DNA of 64,000 bases from Rhizobiaceae bacterium (GCA_023953905.1 JAMLJA010000009.1:102859-166858); one strand, 5' to 3'; shown: positions 7,281 to 15,419, numbered from the stretch's first letter. The notes: generated from the letters alone by a model not told the origin. Made by a program: numbers and translations.

Positions 7281-7552
7281 TGCAGCCGCGGGCCGAAGAA
7301 CTGTGGTCGTACCTTCAGGGACTTGGTCCTGTCGGTGAGCCGGTCGCCTTCAAATGGCGTGAGGTTGAAACCGATCTGGGCATGAGTCGTGTCGCGTCAT
7401 GCGGTCATCTCAAGACACTGATCCAGGAAGATGCGGTTCGCCGCGTCGGGGTGTGTCTCGTCGAGGTCATGAAGCGCGTCGGCCCTGCACAATCCCAGCA
7501 ATGGCAAAGCAGGCCCCGGCTTGTCTCCTATTCAGGGCGGGAGGCTGCATGA
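7280..7552 (+). CDS. Small winged-helix-like protein
   Basis: 90 residues from ATG 7280 (TGATG overlap). The core reads as a winged helix (FKWREVETDLGMSRVASCGHLKTLIQEDAVRR), suggesting DNA binding. An upstream in-frame start at 7211 would overlap the previous gene and is not needed. It precedes the methyltransferase by a 4-bp overlap. Confidence 0.55.
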   Translation: MQPRAEELWSYLQGLGPVGEPVAFKWREVETDLGMSRVASCGHLKTLIQEDAVRRVGVCLVEVMKRVGPAQSQQWQSRPRLVSYSGREAA

Positions 7553-8865
7553 ACCAGAATACTCTCGCTAAGCAAAGTTCGGTTCTCGACATTATTGATG
7601 AGCACGACCGGAAATTGGCCTCCGTAGATGAAGCCATCAAGGCCTATGACGATGCGTGCACAGCCGTTGAGATGGCTGGCACGATCATGGGCACGTATGT
7701 GAACCCTGTGCTGCGGGGCAAGGCCTATGTCTTTGCCGACGAGATGCGCAAGAACCTTCGCGCGTCGGGCTGGAAGGCACTCTACAACCGCTGCCAGATA
7801 GACCGCATCGCGAGCGCAAAGGACAAAAAGCTCTTTGAGCAAACTTTGGCCGATCCGCCGGAACTGACCTTCGACAATGCCAGGGCGACGTTCGGCCCAT
7901 ATCTGGAGAACCCGCGCTCACACATTCTTCGCGGGCTGGCCGAGACATTTGCGGATCTGGATCCAGCCTACAAGTCTCATTCCAAGGTGAAGATAGGCGT
8001 CAAAGGCCTTCCGAAGCGCGTTATCCTATCCAATGTCGGCGGTTATGAAAGCTATGGCCGCAACAAGCTCCGCGACATCGTCAATGCACTTGCCTCATAC
8101 AGAGGCGAGCCGATTGCCGAGCACGCCGAATTCTCCGAAATTGACAACCTTCATTCCTATATCCGAGCCACTGAAGGAGACGCGACTGTCCGCGGCCTGA
8201 CTGTCCGCAAGTTCAAGAACGGTAATGCGCACGTCATATTCCCACCGGACGCGCTTATAGACATCAATCGCGCCTTGTCAGAATTCTACGGCGAGGTTCT
8301 GCCTGACGCCGAGGAAGAGGACGCCAAACCGCGTCCGGGAACGTCTGTTTCGAAAGACCTGCAATTCTACTGGTCCCCAAAGGCGGTCATAGAAAGGGCT
8401 CTTGAGGTCGCTGGGATCTATCGGCCCTCTGCATATACCCACGGCTCAACGTTGCCGTCCTATCGCGTTCTGGAGCCATCCTGTGGCGATGGCCGGATCA
8501 TGGACGAGTTGCGCAAGCGAGGTTGCCAGGCATTCGGCATTGAGTATCACGCCGGTCGCGCTGCCGAGGCGCGCGCCAAGGGGCATAACGTTCTCACGGC
8601 CAATTTCCTTGAATGTATTGCCAAGCCTGAATTCGATTTCGTGGTGATGAACCCGCCGTTTTTTGGGAAATTGTACATGCGGCACGTGATGCACGCACTC
8701 AAGTTCCTGAAGCCGGGCGGGCGTCTCGTATCCATCTTGCCAGCCACGGCTTGGTACGATCATCGTGAGATCAAGGGCAGTTGGACTGACTTGCCAGTCG
8801 GCAGCTTTGCAGAGGCGGGCACCAACGTTCCAACCGGCATCATCAGCATGCAGGCGCCCTCATGA
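7549..8865 (+). CDS. DUF4942 / N6-adenine DNA methyltransferase
   Basis: 438 residues from the ATGA start at 7549. The N-terminal ~270 residues match DUF4942-type phage proteins. The C-terminal ~150 form an S-adenosylmethionine methyltransferase domain with motif I (LEPSCGDGRIMDEL) and catalytic motif IV (VVMNPPFFG), which marks N6-adenine methylation of DNA. No cognate restriction enzyme is adjacent, so it is best read as a solitary phage methylase that shields phage DNA or regulates. Target sequence unknown. Confidence 0.85.
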   Translation: MNQNTLAKQSSVLDIIDEHDRKLASVDEAIKAYDDACTAVEMAGTIMGTYVNPVLRGKAYVFADEMRKNLRASGWKALYNRCQIDRIASAKDKKLFEQTLADPPELTFDNARATFGPYLENPRSHILRGLAETFADLDPAYKSHSKVKIGVKGLPKRVILSNVGGYESYGRNKLRDIVNALASYRGEPIAEHAEFSEIDNLHSYIRATEGDATVRGLTVRKFKNGNAHVIFPPDALIDINRALSEFYGEVLPDAEEEDAKPRPGTSVSKDLQFYWSPKAVIERALEVAGIYRPSAYTHGSTLPSYRVLEPSCGDGRIMDELRKRGCQAFGIEYHAGRAAEARAKGHNVLTANFLECIAKPEFDFVVMNPPFFGKLYMRHVMHALKFLKPGGRLVSILPATAWYDHREIKGSWTDLPVGSFAEAGTNVPTGIISMQAPS

Positions 8866-9281
8866 CCCTCTCGCCAAAGTCAAGCGACCGCATGTCAGCC
8901 GCTGAATTCAATGCGGCACAGAAGGCAAGCAAGCCGTCGAAATACGGCAACAGGCGCGCCCAGGCTCGTGACGGAAAGTGGTTCGATTCCATTAAGGAGC
9001 GCAACCGCTACGAGGAACTGCTCACGCTCGAAAAGCAGGGCATCATCAGCCATCTCGAATGCCAGCCCAAATTCCCGTTTGTCGTGGATGGTCGCAAGGT
9101 GGTGAGCCGGAGCGAACGCTACCCCAATGGGCGTCAACTCTCATGGACGGGCGACTTCGCATATTTCGACGGAAAGCGCCGCGTTGTTGAAGACGCGAAG
9201 GGCTTTCGCACCAAGGAATTCATCCTGAAGAAGGCGTTTGTCGAAGCCCTCTATCCCGCAGTCAGAATAGTGGAGGTTTAA
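8862..9281 (+). CDS. DUF1064 phage nuclease-like protein
   Basis: 139 residues. Typical DUF1064 features are present: KYGNRRAQARDGKWFDSIKE near the N-terminus, then the PD-(D/E)XK-like core (WTGDFAYFDGKRRVVEDAKG) and an LKKAFVEALYP helix. The family resembles Holliday-junction or recombination nucleases of phages. Overlaps the methyltransferase by 4 bp. Confidence 0.82.
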   Translation: MTLSPKSSDRMSAAEFNAAQKASKPSKYGNRRAQARDGKWFDSIKERNRYEELLTLEKQGIISHLECQPKFPFVVDGRKVVSRSERYPNGRQLSWTGDFAYFDGKRRVVEDAKGFRTKEFILKKAFVEALYPAVRIVEV

Positions 9282-9283
9282 GG

Positions 9284-9424
9284 ATGCGAACCTCTTTCCG
9301 CCCTGTGGATAAAACGCATTTACCCTGTGGATACCGGACTTCGGAGACGCTTTTCCCAGAAGGGCTTGCGAGTGCAGCCTACGATGAATGCCGTACCACT
9401 TTGCCTTGTGGAGAATGGCATTGA
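9284..9424 (+). CDS. Small hypothetical protein upstream of replication gene
   Basis: 46 residues with three Cys and two copies of LPCG (HLPCGYRT, TLPCGEWH). It begins 2 bp after the DUF1064 stop and its TGA overlaps the ATG at 9418 of the replication gene, so it may couple translation. The DNA encodes the two DnaA boxes at 9304-9334, so its sequence may be dictated by them. Confidence 0.4.
   Translation: MRTSFRPVDKTHLPCGYRTSETLFPEGLASAAYDECRTTLPCGEWH
9304..9334. other. Two DnaA boxes, candidate phage origin
   Basis: On the minus strand TTATCCACA (9304-9312, perfect consensus) and GTATCCACA (9326-9334, one change) are 22 bp apart, about two helical turns. A third, weaker box (ATATCCACA) is at 9831-9839 inside the replication gene. 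Palindromes GTCACGTGAC (9585-9594) and GTCACaGTGAC (9604-9614) and an A-rich stretch (9633-9720) follow inside that gene, as in lambda where the origin lies within gene O. Confidence 0.6.
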
Positions 9425-10173
9425 AATTGTCCGCAATCATCGCCCCTCTGATCGCCGCTAAAGTGCCGGGAAACGTTATCCTCGACACGATAATCGCGTT
9501 CGAGAACGAGGCCGATGTTGCGATCGAGAGAAGACGCGCGGCAGATCGGAACAGGCAGGCAAAGCTTCGTAATAGCAGGGCAATGTCACGTGACTCACGT
9601 TATGTCACAGTGACTAACAGCGACACGGTTTCCCCTAAAAAAGAAACCTCCCCCGAACCCCCTAAAGAAAAAACTACCCCTTCCAATTCGGAAGATAAAT
9701 CTTCCTCATTATTTTGCCCGGAGCCGGAAAAATCCGCTCCGGACGCAGTGATCGGGTTGCCTACCGTTTCGGACGGGGATCATCCGATTTTTGAAGCAGA
9801 CATCGCTGAATGGAAGGCGGCTTATCCAGCTGTGGATATTCGCCAGCAGCTTGCGGCGATGCGTCAGTGGCTAATCTCGAACCCGACCAAACGCAAAACC
9901 AAACGCGGGATGCGCAAGTTCGTCAATGCTTGGCTGGATCGCCGGCAAAACGCAGGCGGCTCTCATAGCCCGCCACCCTATGCCACCGCGCCGCCTCGAA
10001 AGGCCTCTGCCTTTGACGCCTATGACGACATCGCCCGATTGAAGGGATGGATTGATGAACCAGAAAGCCTACCAAGAAATGACCAAGATGCTGAACGGTT
10101 TTCCGCAGCAGGCGACAGCCGATCTTCGGGGACTGTTGTTGACCTACGAAGAGGATCTGGTCGGAGTTTCTGA
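9418..10173 (+). CDS. Phage replication protein (lambda O / DnaT-like, putative)
   Basis: 251 residues from ATG 9418 (alternative ATG 9388). The N-terminus is basic and helical, the centre (~60-110) is low-complexity Ser/Pro/Lys/Glu, and the C-terminal part contains the motif WLISNPTKRKTKRGMRKFVN typical of phage replication proteins whose C-terminal domain binds helicase or loader. Neighbouring DnaA boxes, internal palindromes and the downstream DnaA-type protein support a replication role. It overlaps the next gene by about 120 bp in another frame. Confidence 0.65.
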   Translation, partial: ALKLSAIIAPLIAAKVPGNVILDTIIAFENEADVAIERRRAADRNRQAKLRNSRAMSRDSRYVTVTNSDTVSPKKETSPEPPKEKTTPSNSEDKSSSLFCPEPEKSAPDAVIGLPTVSDGDHPIFEADIAEWKAAYPAVDIRQQLAAMRQWLISNPTKRKTKRGMRKFVNAWLDRRQNAGGSHSPPPYATAPPRKASAFDAYDDIARLKGWIDEPESLPRNDQDAERFSAAGDSRSSGTVVDLRRGSGRSF

Positions 10174-10534
10174 ACAAGCGATTTGCGAGGCTGCAGTCAG
10201 GTTCCGGCGCGGTCTCGTGGATGGGCAATCCAGGACGTTTGCGCCTTCGATAGCCGAGTTTTGCATCGAAGCCAGAAAGATCGCTGACATCCTCCCGTTC
10301 AGGGACCGGCCATCGATACCACCGCCAAGGAAGGACGCGTTTCGGCACGACGACAGGAAGACCCGTATCCGCATGGGCTTCAAGATGACGCTTCTGTCAA
10401 CTGCGATCGGTCTCCGGAAAGTCGATGAAGTGGACAAGGCAAACAAGCGCGGTCTCGATGATCTGATCGCGCTAGCACAGCAGTGGGGCGTTCCCGTCCC
10501 GGATGAGCTTTGGCAAAATTCAGGAGTAGCGTGA
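10055..10534 (+). CDS. Hypothetical protein in replication cassette, helicase-loader position
   Basis: 159 residues from ATG 10055 (a TTG lies one codon earlier). The sequence YEEDLVGVSEQAICEAAVRF and FAPSIAEFCIEARK resembles conserved phage proteins found just after O/DnaT-like genes. By position it could be a helicase loader (lambda P analogue), but no ATPase motif is visible, so this is inference. The long overlap with the preceding gene is unusual for this operon. Confidence 0.55.
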   Translation: MNQKAYQEMTKMLNGFPQQATADLRGLLLTYEEDLVGVSEQAICEAAVRFRRGLVDGQSRTFAPSIAEFCIEARKIADILPFRDRPSIPPPRKDAFRHDDRKTRIRMGFKMTLLSTAIGLRKVDEVDKANKRGLDDLIALAQQWGVPVPDELWQNSGVA

Positions 10535-11073
10535 TGTTCGTAGCGCAGTACAGGAATACAGAACGCGGCGCTCAGGCCGCCATAATGAGAAGGCTTGAGC
10601 AAGCCCGCGCAGATAAAGCGGCTGCGGAAGCCCGTGCACGTCTCATCGAGGGTGAGCTCGCCAACGAGCGGATGGCGAAGGCGCGGGCGCAGGCCGCTGC
10701 ATGGAAAGCCAGTTTACGGCTGTCCGAATCCGCACAGGTTGCAGCGGAAGAAGCCGCGGAAAGGGCACAACGGGCCGCTGAAATCCGGGCGTCTACGGGC
10801 CTCAAGTACAAGCACACCTTTGCTGAGCTGGAGCGTCGGACATGCCAATTGTTCCAGCTTTCGAAGCGAGAACTTTACAGCAGCCGAAGGCATCGTTCCG
10901 TAGCGTTCGCACGGCAGTTTCTCATGTATTGGGCATCGCGGTTGACGGGTCTTTCATTGCCCAAGATTGGCAGGATGATGGGCAACAGGGACCACACAAC
11001 AATTTTACACGGCAAGAAAGCCTATGTGGAAAAGCGCGCCTATCGGGGCCGCTATCTGAGGCCAGTGCGATGA
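10534..11073 (+). CDS. Protein with C-terminal DnaA domain IV
   Basis: 179 residues. The N-terminal ~95 are an Ala/Arg/Glu-rich coiled coil. The C-terminal ~85 match the DNA-binding domain IV of the DnaA initiator: RHRSVAFARQFLMYWASRLT, SLPKIGRMMGNRDHTTILHG, including the GxRDHTT signature that contacts the DnaA box. The AAA+ ATPase domain of DnaA is absent. It probably binds the DnaA boxes upstream of the replication gene, to recruit the replisome or compete with host DnaA (inference). Starts in a TGATG overlap. Confidence 0.82.
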   Translation: MFVAQYRNTERGAQAAIMRRLEQARADKAAAEARARLIEGELANERMAKARAQAAAWKASLRLSESAQVAAEEAAERAQRAAEIRASTGLKYKHTFAELERRTCQLFQLSKRELYSSRRHRSVAFARQFLMYWASRLTGLSLPKIGRMMGNRDHTTILHGKKAYVEKRAYRGRYLRPVR

Positions 11074-11441
11074 CGAAGCTCGAATCCATCGCCAAGGCTA
11101 TCTATGAGCGCCGTAACGGGCATGGCTGCAAGGCGTGGACGCATCTGCCTAAATCGCATCAGGAGCCGTATCTGGGCGATGCAAGGGCTGCTGTGGAGGC
11201 GGCGGTAGATCAGCGCGAAATACTGGAGGATGCCCTGCGGGAAATCGCGCAGTGGAGCGATGCATATCCAGTCACTATTTTCAAAAAGCCTGATCTGGTC
11301 AAGGCGCATGCGCTACTGCAAGCCGGCGGAATGACGCTTGATGCGATCAGCGCAGACGCGATGCGCCACGTAGTCGAAGGAGTGGGCAAGATCGCCAAGA
11401 AGGCGCTTTCCGACGCCATTCTCACAGAGGAAAAGCTATGA
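11070..11441 (+). CDS. Hypothetical phage protein
   Basis: 123 residues from the ATGA start at 11070. The N-terminal part (IAKAIYERRNGHGCKAWTHLPKSHQEPYL) follows a pattern seen in small phage proteins of unknown role, followed by predicted helices. ATGA overlap with the next gene. Confidence 0.6.
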   Translation: MTKLESIAKAIYERRNGHGCKAWTHLPKSHQEPYLGDARAAVEAAVDQREILEDALREIAQWSDAYPVTIFKKPDLVKAHALLQAGGMTLDAISADAMRHVVEGVGKIAKKALSDAILTEEKL

Positions 11442-11665
11442 GCGATACTGTGACAGATGAGGATGTCGAAAAGGTTGCTCGCGCTCTTTTCCCCGATGAC
11501 ATTGCTGATGGTTCGGACTGCCACGACGAATGGGGCAGAGAGGGCCAGCCGTGCAGCGTCTGCGCCGGCAAAAACGAGTGGTGGCAATCACGGTTGAAGA
11601 CCGTGCGGGAAGCGCTTGAATCTATTTCTGGCCCCGCCAGCGATCCAGCCAAAGGAGACGCGTGA
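11438..11665 (+). CDS. Small Cys-containing hypothetical protein
   Basis: 75 residues, acidic, with CHDEWGREGQPCSVCAGK in the centre, a possible CxnCxxC metal site. The opening (DEDVEKVARALFPDDI) resembles that of the preceding protein family. Coupled at both ends. Confidence 0.55.
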   Translation: MSDTVTDEDVEKVARALFPDDIADGSDCHDEWGREGQPCSVCAGKNEWWQSRLKTVREALESISGPASDPAKGDA

Positions 11666-11907
11666 TGCGCCCGCACGAAACACGTAATGACACAGAAGAT
11701 CGAACCCGGCGCCGCGTCGCGACACTCGAAGCGGAGAACACCCACCTGCGTGCCCGCGTGGCCAAGCTTGAGACGGCGTTGAATGAGATCATCTCAATGC
11801 TTGACGTTCCCAAAAGGGGAACGCGACTGCCGATTACACTCAAAATTGAAGACATAGCCCTCGCCGCTCTAGCCAGCACAGATGACGAAAAGAAAACCGC
11901 CACCTGA
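11665..11907 (+). CDS. Small coiled-coil protein
   Basis: 80 residues from ATG 11665, with a good AAAGGAG ribosome site 8-9 bases upstream inside the previous gene. A central coiled coil (VATLEAENTHLRARVAKLET) could mediate dimerisation. Unknown function. Confidence 0.55.
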   Translation: MRPHETRNDTEDRTRRRVATLEAENTHLRARVAKLETALNEIISMLDVPKRGTRLPITLKIEDIALAALASTDDEKKTAT

Positions 11908-11990
11908 TCAATCAAGCAGCGGTCCAAGTCGTATGCAACCAAGCCCAACATAGCAGAAACCGGGCGATTAAACAAACCGACGAGGACCGA

Positions 11991-12254
11991 GTGAACAGCT
12001 TTTCCTTCAGATACCGGCGCAACGGGACGCGCTATCAAGGCGAGTACAGGCTGGCGCATTGGGCCGGCTTCAAGGCTGTCATGTCGGAGACTGGCGAGCC
12101 GATCATGTTCACCGATCCCCACGAGGCCAAGATAGCAGCGGCGCAAGAGCTTGTCAGCGCGCTCAATGGCAACTCTGCCTTCTGGCGCGGCGGACAGAAC
12201 AACGATGCCAGACAGGCGGCGGAACAGCTCTTTGCGAGGGACACCAATGGCTAA
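11991..12254 (+). CDS. Hypothetical protein
   Basis: 87 residues with a GTG start at 11991. Contains EYRLAHWAGFKAVMSETG and an Ala-rich helix. The 83-bp gap before it has no clear signal. Overlaps the next gene by 8 bp. Confidence 0.5.
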   Translation: MNSFSFRYRRNGTRYQGEYRLAHWAGFKAVMSETGEPIMFTDPHEAKIAAAQELVSALNGNSAFWRGGQNNDARQAAEQLFARDTNG

Positions 12255-12840
12255 GGTCAAACTGAAGAAACCAGAGGCGCCACGCCATCAAGGCCCTGAC
12301 ATCGCAATGGTGAAGAAGGAAAACCCGCTTTGGTCCAAGGATCATGACGGGGCAAAATCCAACGTCCGCTTCGTCATGATGCCGGTCAACACGCGAGAGA
12401 GCGCCATCACGGCACTTGCGGCACGCCGCGCGATAGATGAGGCACAGGAAAAGGCAGCGGAACGTTTCAGGCGCGCTTGGGAGGCTCTGGGTGGCTCCGG
12501 TGCAAAGGCAATGGACTACACCAGGGAACCGGTTGACGGCGGTGTATCGGTCGAGCCCATCACTGTCAGGCAGCTATCGGCGGGCCATGATCTGAAGGAA
12601 GCCCAGAAGGCATTGAAGGAAGCCCATGGCGACTATGCCTATCGTCTTGTCGGCTATGTGTGCGGCGAAGGCCGGTCGATCCACGAACTGACGGAGACAC
12701 GACGCCAGCGCGATACGATGACGGACCTTTTGCGGATGTATCTGGACGTTCTGGCGGGCCTGTGGAACTATGCGGGGAAAGGATCGGTTCGGCAACGAAA
12801 TGACTTGACCCACGCGCGCGGAAACTCCATAAGGGAGTAA
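12247..12840 (+). CDS. Last early gene, DUF6456-like, late-regulator position
   Basis: 197 residues. The C-terminal half (AYRLVGYVCGEGRSIHELTE, then helices) resembles DUF6456-type phage regulators with a helix-turn-helix-like fold; the match is by eye and tentative. It is the final gene before the large non-coding stretch and the packaging operon, the place occupied by lambda Q. A late-transcription activator or antiterminator is therefore plausible but not shown. A promoter-like sequence overlaps its 3' end. Confidence 0.5.
   Translation: MAKVKLKKPEAPRHQGPDIAMVKKENPLWSKDHDGAKSNVRFVMMPVNTRESAITALAARRAIDEAQEKAAERFRRAWEALGGSGAKAMDYTREPVDGGVSVEPITVRQLSAGHDLKEAQKALKEAHGDYAYRLVGYVCGEGRSIHELTETRRQRDTMTDLLRMYLDVLAGLWNYAGKGSVRQRNDLTHARGNSIRE
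12805..12833 (+). promoter_or_regulatory. Candidate late/ncRNA promoter
   Basis: TTGACC (12805-12810) and CATAAG (12828-12833) are separated by 17 bp inside the 3' end of the preceding gene. The predicted start, about 12840, is exactly where the structured non-coding region begins. Confidence 0.5.
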
Positions 12841-13515
12841 GTAGGCGCTTTGCGCCGTAATGTTTCCCACCGAACGAGTCCGACCAAGCCTCGGTGGAAC
12901 CGGAACCGGCCCTGCCATGTGGTGAGGCACCTTGCAGGGCTGGGTTCCATCTCAGTTTCCGCGTTACGCGCTTCCGACAGTGCGCGGTCATAGATTCTCG
13001 GAGCGTGCCGGCAGAGTAGGATGCGCCCTTAGTGGTCAAGGCCCTTGGATGCCGGAGGGAGCGCGAAACCGGTCAGTAGGGTAGCGCATAGCGCCAGCCG
13101 AATACCGGCCCGATCATTGTGTTGTTTGATTTCACGAATGCACCCAACGTTCGCCTAGGTACGGAAGCATGGCCCGTACGGGTGCGCCAAATGCGAGGCC
13201 GGGGCAAGGCAAGCACCGGAAGAGCGGAGCGGGCGAGCCTGCGCGTTTAGGACTCCGCCGCCTCAGACAGCCGCTAAGTTTCTGTGGTGGCCTCGCATCA
13301 AATCAGGACGGCGGCGTGCCGAGCATTGCCACACGGCGAGAGTGCCGGACGAAACAACTCAGTTCCGGCCCGTCCTGACGAACTTCCCCTACGCGCTGTA
13401 AGCCTCGGATGTCAGATGCCCGAGGGGGTCGCCAATTCTAGCCAGAACTGAATGCGGTAATGGGTATCCGCCAAAGAACCTTTCAGTAGGGCGCGGACTA
13501 AGTCGCACGTAGCAG
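12841..13515 (+). ncRNA. Candidate large structured RNA at the early/late junction
   Basis: The 707 bases 12841-13547 lack a plausible gene. Perfect stems: 12844-12848/12852-12856; 12867-12873/12891-12897; compound hairpin 12902-12907/12943-12948 enclosing 12909-12915/12934-12940 and 12921-12924/12928-12931; 13140-13145/13180-13185 enclosing 13159-13164/13174-13179; 10 bp at 13191-13200/13289-13298 enclosing 13224-13229/13253-13258; 9 bp at 13303-13311/13370-13378 enclosing 13344-13349/13364-13369; 13403-13408/13420-13425. A promoter-like sequence lies at its 5' edge and no T-tract terminator at its 3' edge, so it may also be a leader of the late operon. It could be a large phage RNA of GOLLD/ROOL style or a cis-acting antitermination element; no known family is recognised. 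Confidence 0.65.
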
Positions 13516-13547
13516 CCAGCTAGATCATCTCCCTTCAGGAGCCCATC

Positions 13548-13880
13548 ATGATCAACATGCCTCTCTCCCATCCATCAGGTGTATCAGGAAAGGTCGAAGC
13601 CGTTTCCGTACATCCAGACGGCACGGCAATTGCACGGATCAAGGATCAGTGGTTCCCTGTGAGTGAGCTGAACGAGCCACTGCCTATCAAGAAGGGCGGT
13701 CCGGTTGTCGGCGAGTTGGGGAGGAAGCCCGCCACCAATCCTGAAGATCATTGGTTGTATAGGCTTGCTCATACCAACGATGAGGCAGAGATGGGGCCGG
13801 CTCGCAAGACGCCGCAGACGTTCAAGCGTCTTACGCTCAAGAAGAATGACTCGGTGAGTGAGTTGAAGCCGCATGCGTGA
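13548..13880 (+). CDS. Hypothetical protein, first gene after the structured region
   Basis: 110 residues; ribosome site CAGGAG about 8 bases before ATG 13548. The N-terminal part (VSGKVEAVSVHPDGTAIARI, QWFPVSELNEPLP) looks like a small beta-barrel (SH3/OB-like). Unknown function. It overlaps the next gene by 8 bp and opens the packaging operon. Confidence 0.6.
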   Translation: MINMPLSHPSGVSGKVEAVSVHPDGTAIARIKDQWFPVSELNEPLPIKKGGPVVGELGRKPATNPEDHWLYRLAHTNDEAEMGPARKTPQTFKRLTLKKNDSVSELKPHA

Positions 13881-14058
13881 GTATGTCATTCTTCGCAAGA
13901 GCTCCGATTACGAATGGGGTCCGGATGCCGAGGATTACCTCGCCCGCACGGTCTACGAGTCAGAAGAACTGATTGACATCGGCGTGCTGGATTCGTCCGG
14001 CAACAAGGTCATGGCACGCAAGCGTATGGACCCAATCGGATTTGTGCGCCGTCCATGA
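13873..14058 (+). CDS. Small hypothetical protein
   Basis: 61 residues, acidic (DYEWGPDAEDYLARTVYESEE). Overlaps both neighbours (ATGA with the next gene). No family recognised. Confidence 0.55.
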   Translation: MREYVILRKSSDYEWGPDAEDYLARTVYESEELIDIGVLDSSGNKVMARKRMDPIGFVRRP

Positions 14059-14687
14059 GCCATCACTGCCTCTCTGCAAGCGTTCCGCAGCACATATATG
14101 GCTACGTCGCCAGTGAGATACTGCACGGCCTGGACCCGTCCTTCATAGGCCAGTTTGAGCCATGCGTGATCATTGGCATCACGTCGGTTCCATCCAGGGC
14201 TCTCATGTTCGAGATCATGACGGAGAAGGGCGCCAAGTGGGCGCGCATTCCGATCCACATGCTGTTCTGGGAAAAGCCGGCAGACAATGCACCGCGTCAC
14301 GAGCTTCCGGATCTTCAGTGCTGGGATTGCCACGGCTGGGACTTCGCCACGGTTGAATTCGAGTATCTTCGCGAAATGGGATGCGAGTACCGCACACCGG
14401 ACGGAGTGACGATTCAGGGCCATTACTGGTTCACGCTGGACCACACAGACAACGGCTACAGCCAGTATCCGCCGGAACACAAGAACTACAACCTCATCAA
14501 GCTTGAAGACGGATCTGGCCAGATCGCGGCCATGCCGAACAATCGCATATTGTGGCACGACGACAGCTTCGTCTCGCGTCCCTCTGACTGGAAACCGGAT
14601 TACAAGACCATGGCTCCCGTCACATGGCACGCCGAAGAAGGCCGCAGAAACCCGCAGGAAACGGCAATGACGCGGGATGTGGAGTAA
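14055..14687 (+). CDS. Conserved hypothetical protein upstream of terminase
   Basis: 210 residues with the segment FEIMTEKGAKWARIPIHMLF and LQCWDCHGWDFATVEFEYL. It reads as a soluble globular protein of mixed alpha/beta composition. Proteins of this length are common just before terS in rhizobial prophages. Ends 3 bp before terS. Function unknown. Confidence 0.6.
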   Translation: MSHHCLSASVPQHIYGYVASEILHGLDPSFIGQFEPCVIIGITSVPSRALMFEIMTEKGAKWARIPIHMLFWEKPADNAPRHELPDLQCWDCHGWDFATVEFEYLREMGCEYRTPDGVTIQGHYWFTLDHTDNGYSQYPPEHKNYNLIKLEDGSGQIAAMPNNRILWHDDSFVSRPSDWKPDYKTMAPVTWHAEEGRRNPQETAMTRDVE

Positions 14688-14690
14688 CGT

Positions 14691-15128
14691 ATGAGTGGGC
14701 GCACAACATTCACGCAGGAAATGGCTGACGCAATCTGTGAGCTCATAGCGGATGGCAGGAGTCTCCGAGAAATCTGCCGGAGCGATGACATGCCGTCAAC
14801 GTCAACGGTGTGTAAATGGTTGGCCGAACAGCAGCTATTCTCGGAACAATACGCGAGGGCGAGAGAAGCGCAGGCCGACACATTGTTCGATGATGTCCTT
14901 GCGATCGCGGATCAATACGATACGGCGGCTGACAAGGAGGACCCTGACACGATCCAGCGCGCCAGATTGCGCATCGACGCGCGCAAATGGATGGCGGGAA
15001 AGCTTCAACCCAAGAAATACGGCGACAAGTTCGTTGGCGAACTCGACGTGCGCCACAGCTTCTCTGAACTGTCCGATGAGGAACTGGACAAGGAAATACT
15101 CGGGACGGGCGGAATATCGGGCGTTTAG
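14691..15128 (+). CDS. terS: Terminase small subunit
   Basis: 145 residues. The N-terminal helix-turn-helix (ICELIADGRSLREICRSDDM, TSTVCKWLAE) and the helical oligomerisation segment (QYARAREAQADTLFDDVLAI, then RARLRIDARKWMAGKLQPKKYG) are typical of phage small terminases of the Sf6 gp1-like group. It recognises phage DNA and recruits TerL to begin packaging. terL begins 307 bp downstream, with a minus-strand antitoxin-like gene between them. Confidence 0.88.
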   Translation: MSGRTTFTQEMADAICELIADGRSLREICRSDDMPSTSTVCKWLAEQQLFSEQYARAREAQADTLFDDVLAIADQYDTAADKEDPDTIQRARLRIDARKWMAGKLQPKKYGDKFVGELDVRHSFSELSDEELDKEILGTGGISGV

Positions 15129-15346
15129 GCCGGAAACGCAGCCTTCAGGGCATCATTGATGCGCGCCTGCCATCCTGGTCCTGTCGCTCTGGCTCGCTCC
15201 ACCACCTCCGGATCAAGCCGGATCGAAACGACGATCTTGCCGGATGGTTTGCGGCCCGCTCTGCTTTTGGGCTTTGGAGGCTGACCAGCCGGGTTCTTCC
15301 GCTCCGGGGCGGCTTTGACGGCATTCTGTTTGATCTGGATCGCCAT
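15125..15346 (-). CDS. BrnA-like antitoxin/repressor without a partner toxin
   Basis: 73 residues. A basic disordered N-terminus is followed by the BrnA ribbon-helix-helix region (GKIVVSIRLDPEVVERARAT, GWQARINDALKAAF). BrnA normally pairs with the BrnT ribonuclease; none is adjacent. It lies antisense between terS and terL, overlapping the terS stop by 4 bp, and faces three copies of a repeat at 15366-15419 that are its likely operator. It may act as a repressor of terL expression in the lysogen (inference). Confidence 0.75.
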   Translation of the reverse strand: MAIQIKQNAVKAAPERKNPAGQPPKPKSRAGRKPSGKIVVSIRLDPEVVERARATGPGWQARINDALKAAFPA

Positions 15347-15365
15347 GGAGGCTCCTCGATTTCGT

Positions 15366-15419
15366 ATTTCATATTACATCGTAATACGAAATTCAAACCG
15401 GTGTAATACGAAATTCAAA
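15366..15419. promoter_or_regulatory. Three-copy operator between brnA-like gene and terL
   Basis: GTAATACGAAATTCAAA is present at 15381-15397 and 15403-15419, 22 bp apart (two helical turns). A third, inverted half (ATTTCATATTAC, 15366-15377) matches the same GTAATAYGAAAT core. The copies lie just upstream of both divergent starts (15346 leftward, 15435 rightward). Confidence 0.7.

Noticed and set aside
12841..13547. Group I or group II intron, tRNA, tmRNA or RNase P RNA
   Set aside because: No group I P7/R-S core, no group II domain V, no cloverleaf with a T-arm, and no conserved RNase P or tmRNA segments could be found. Neither flank is an interrupted gene.
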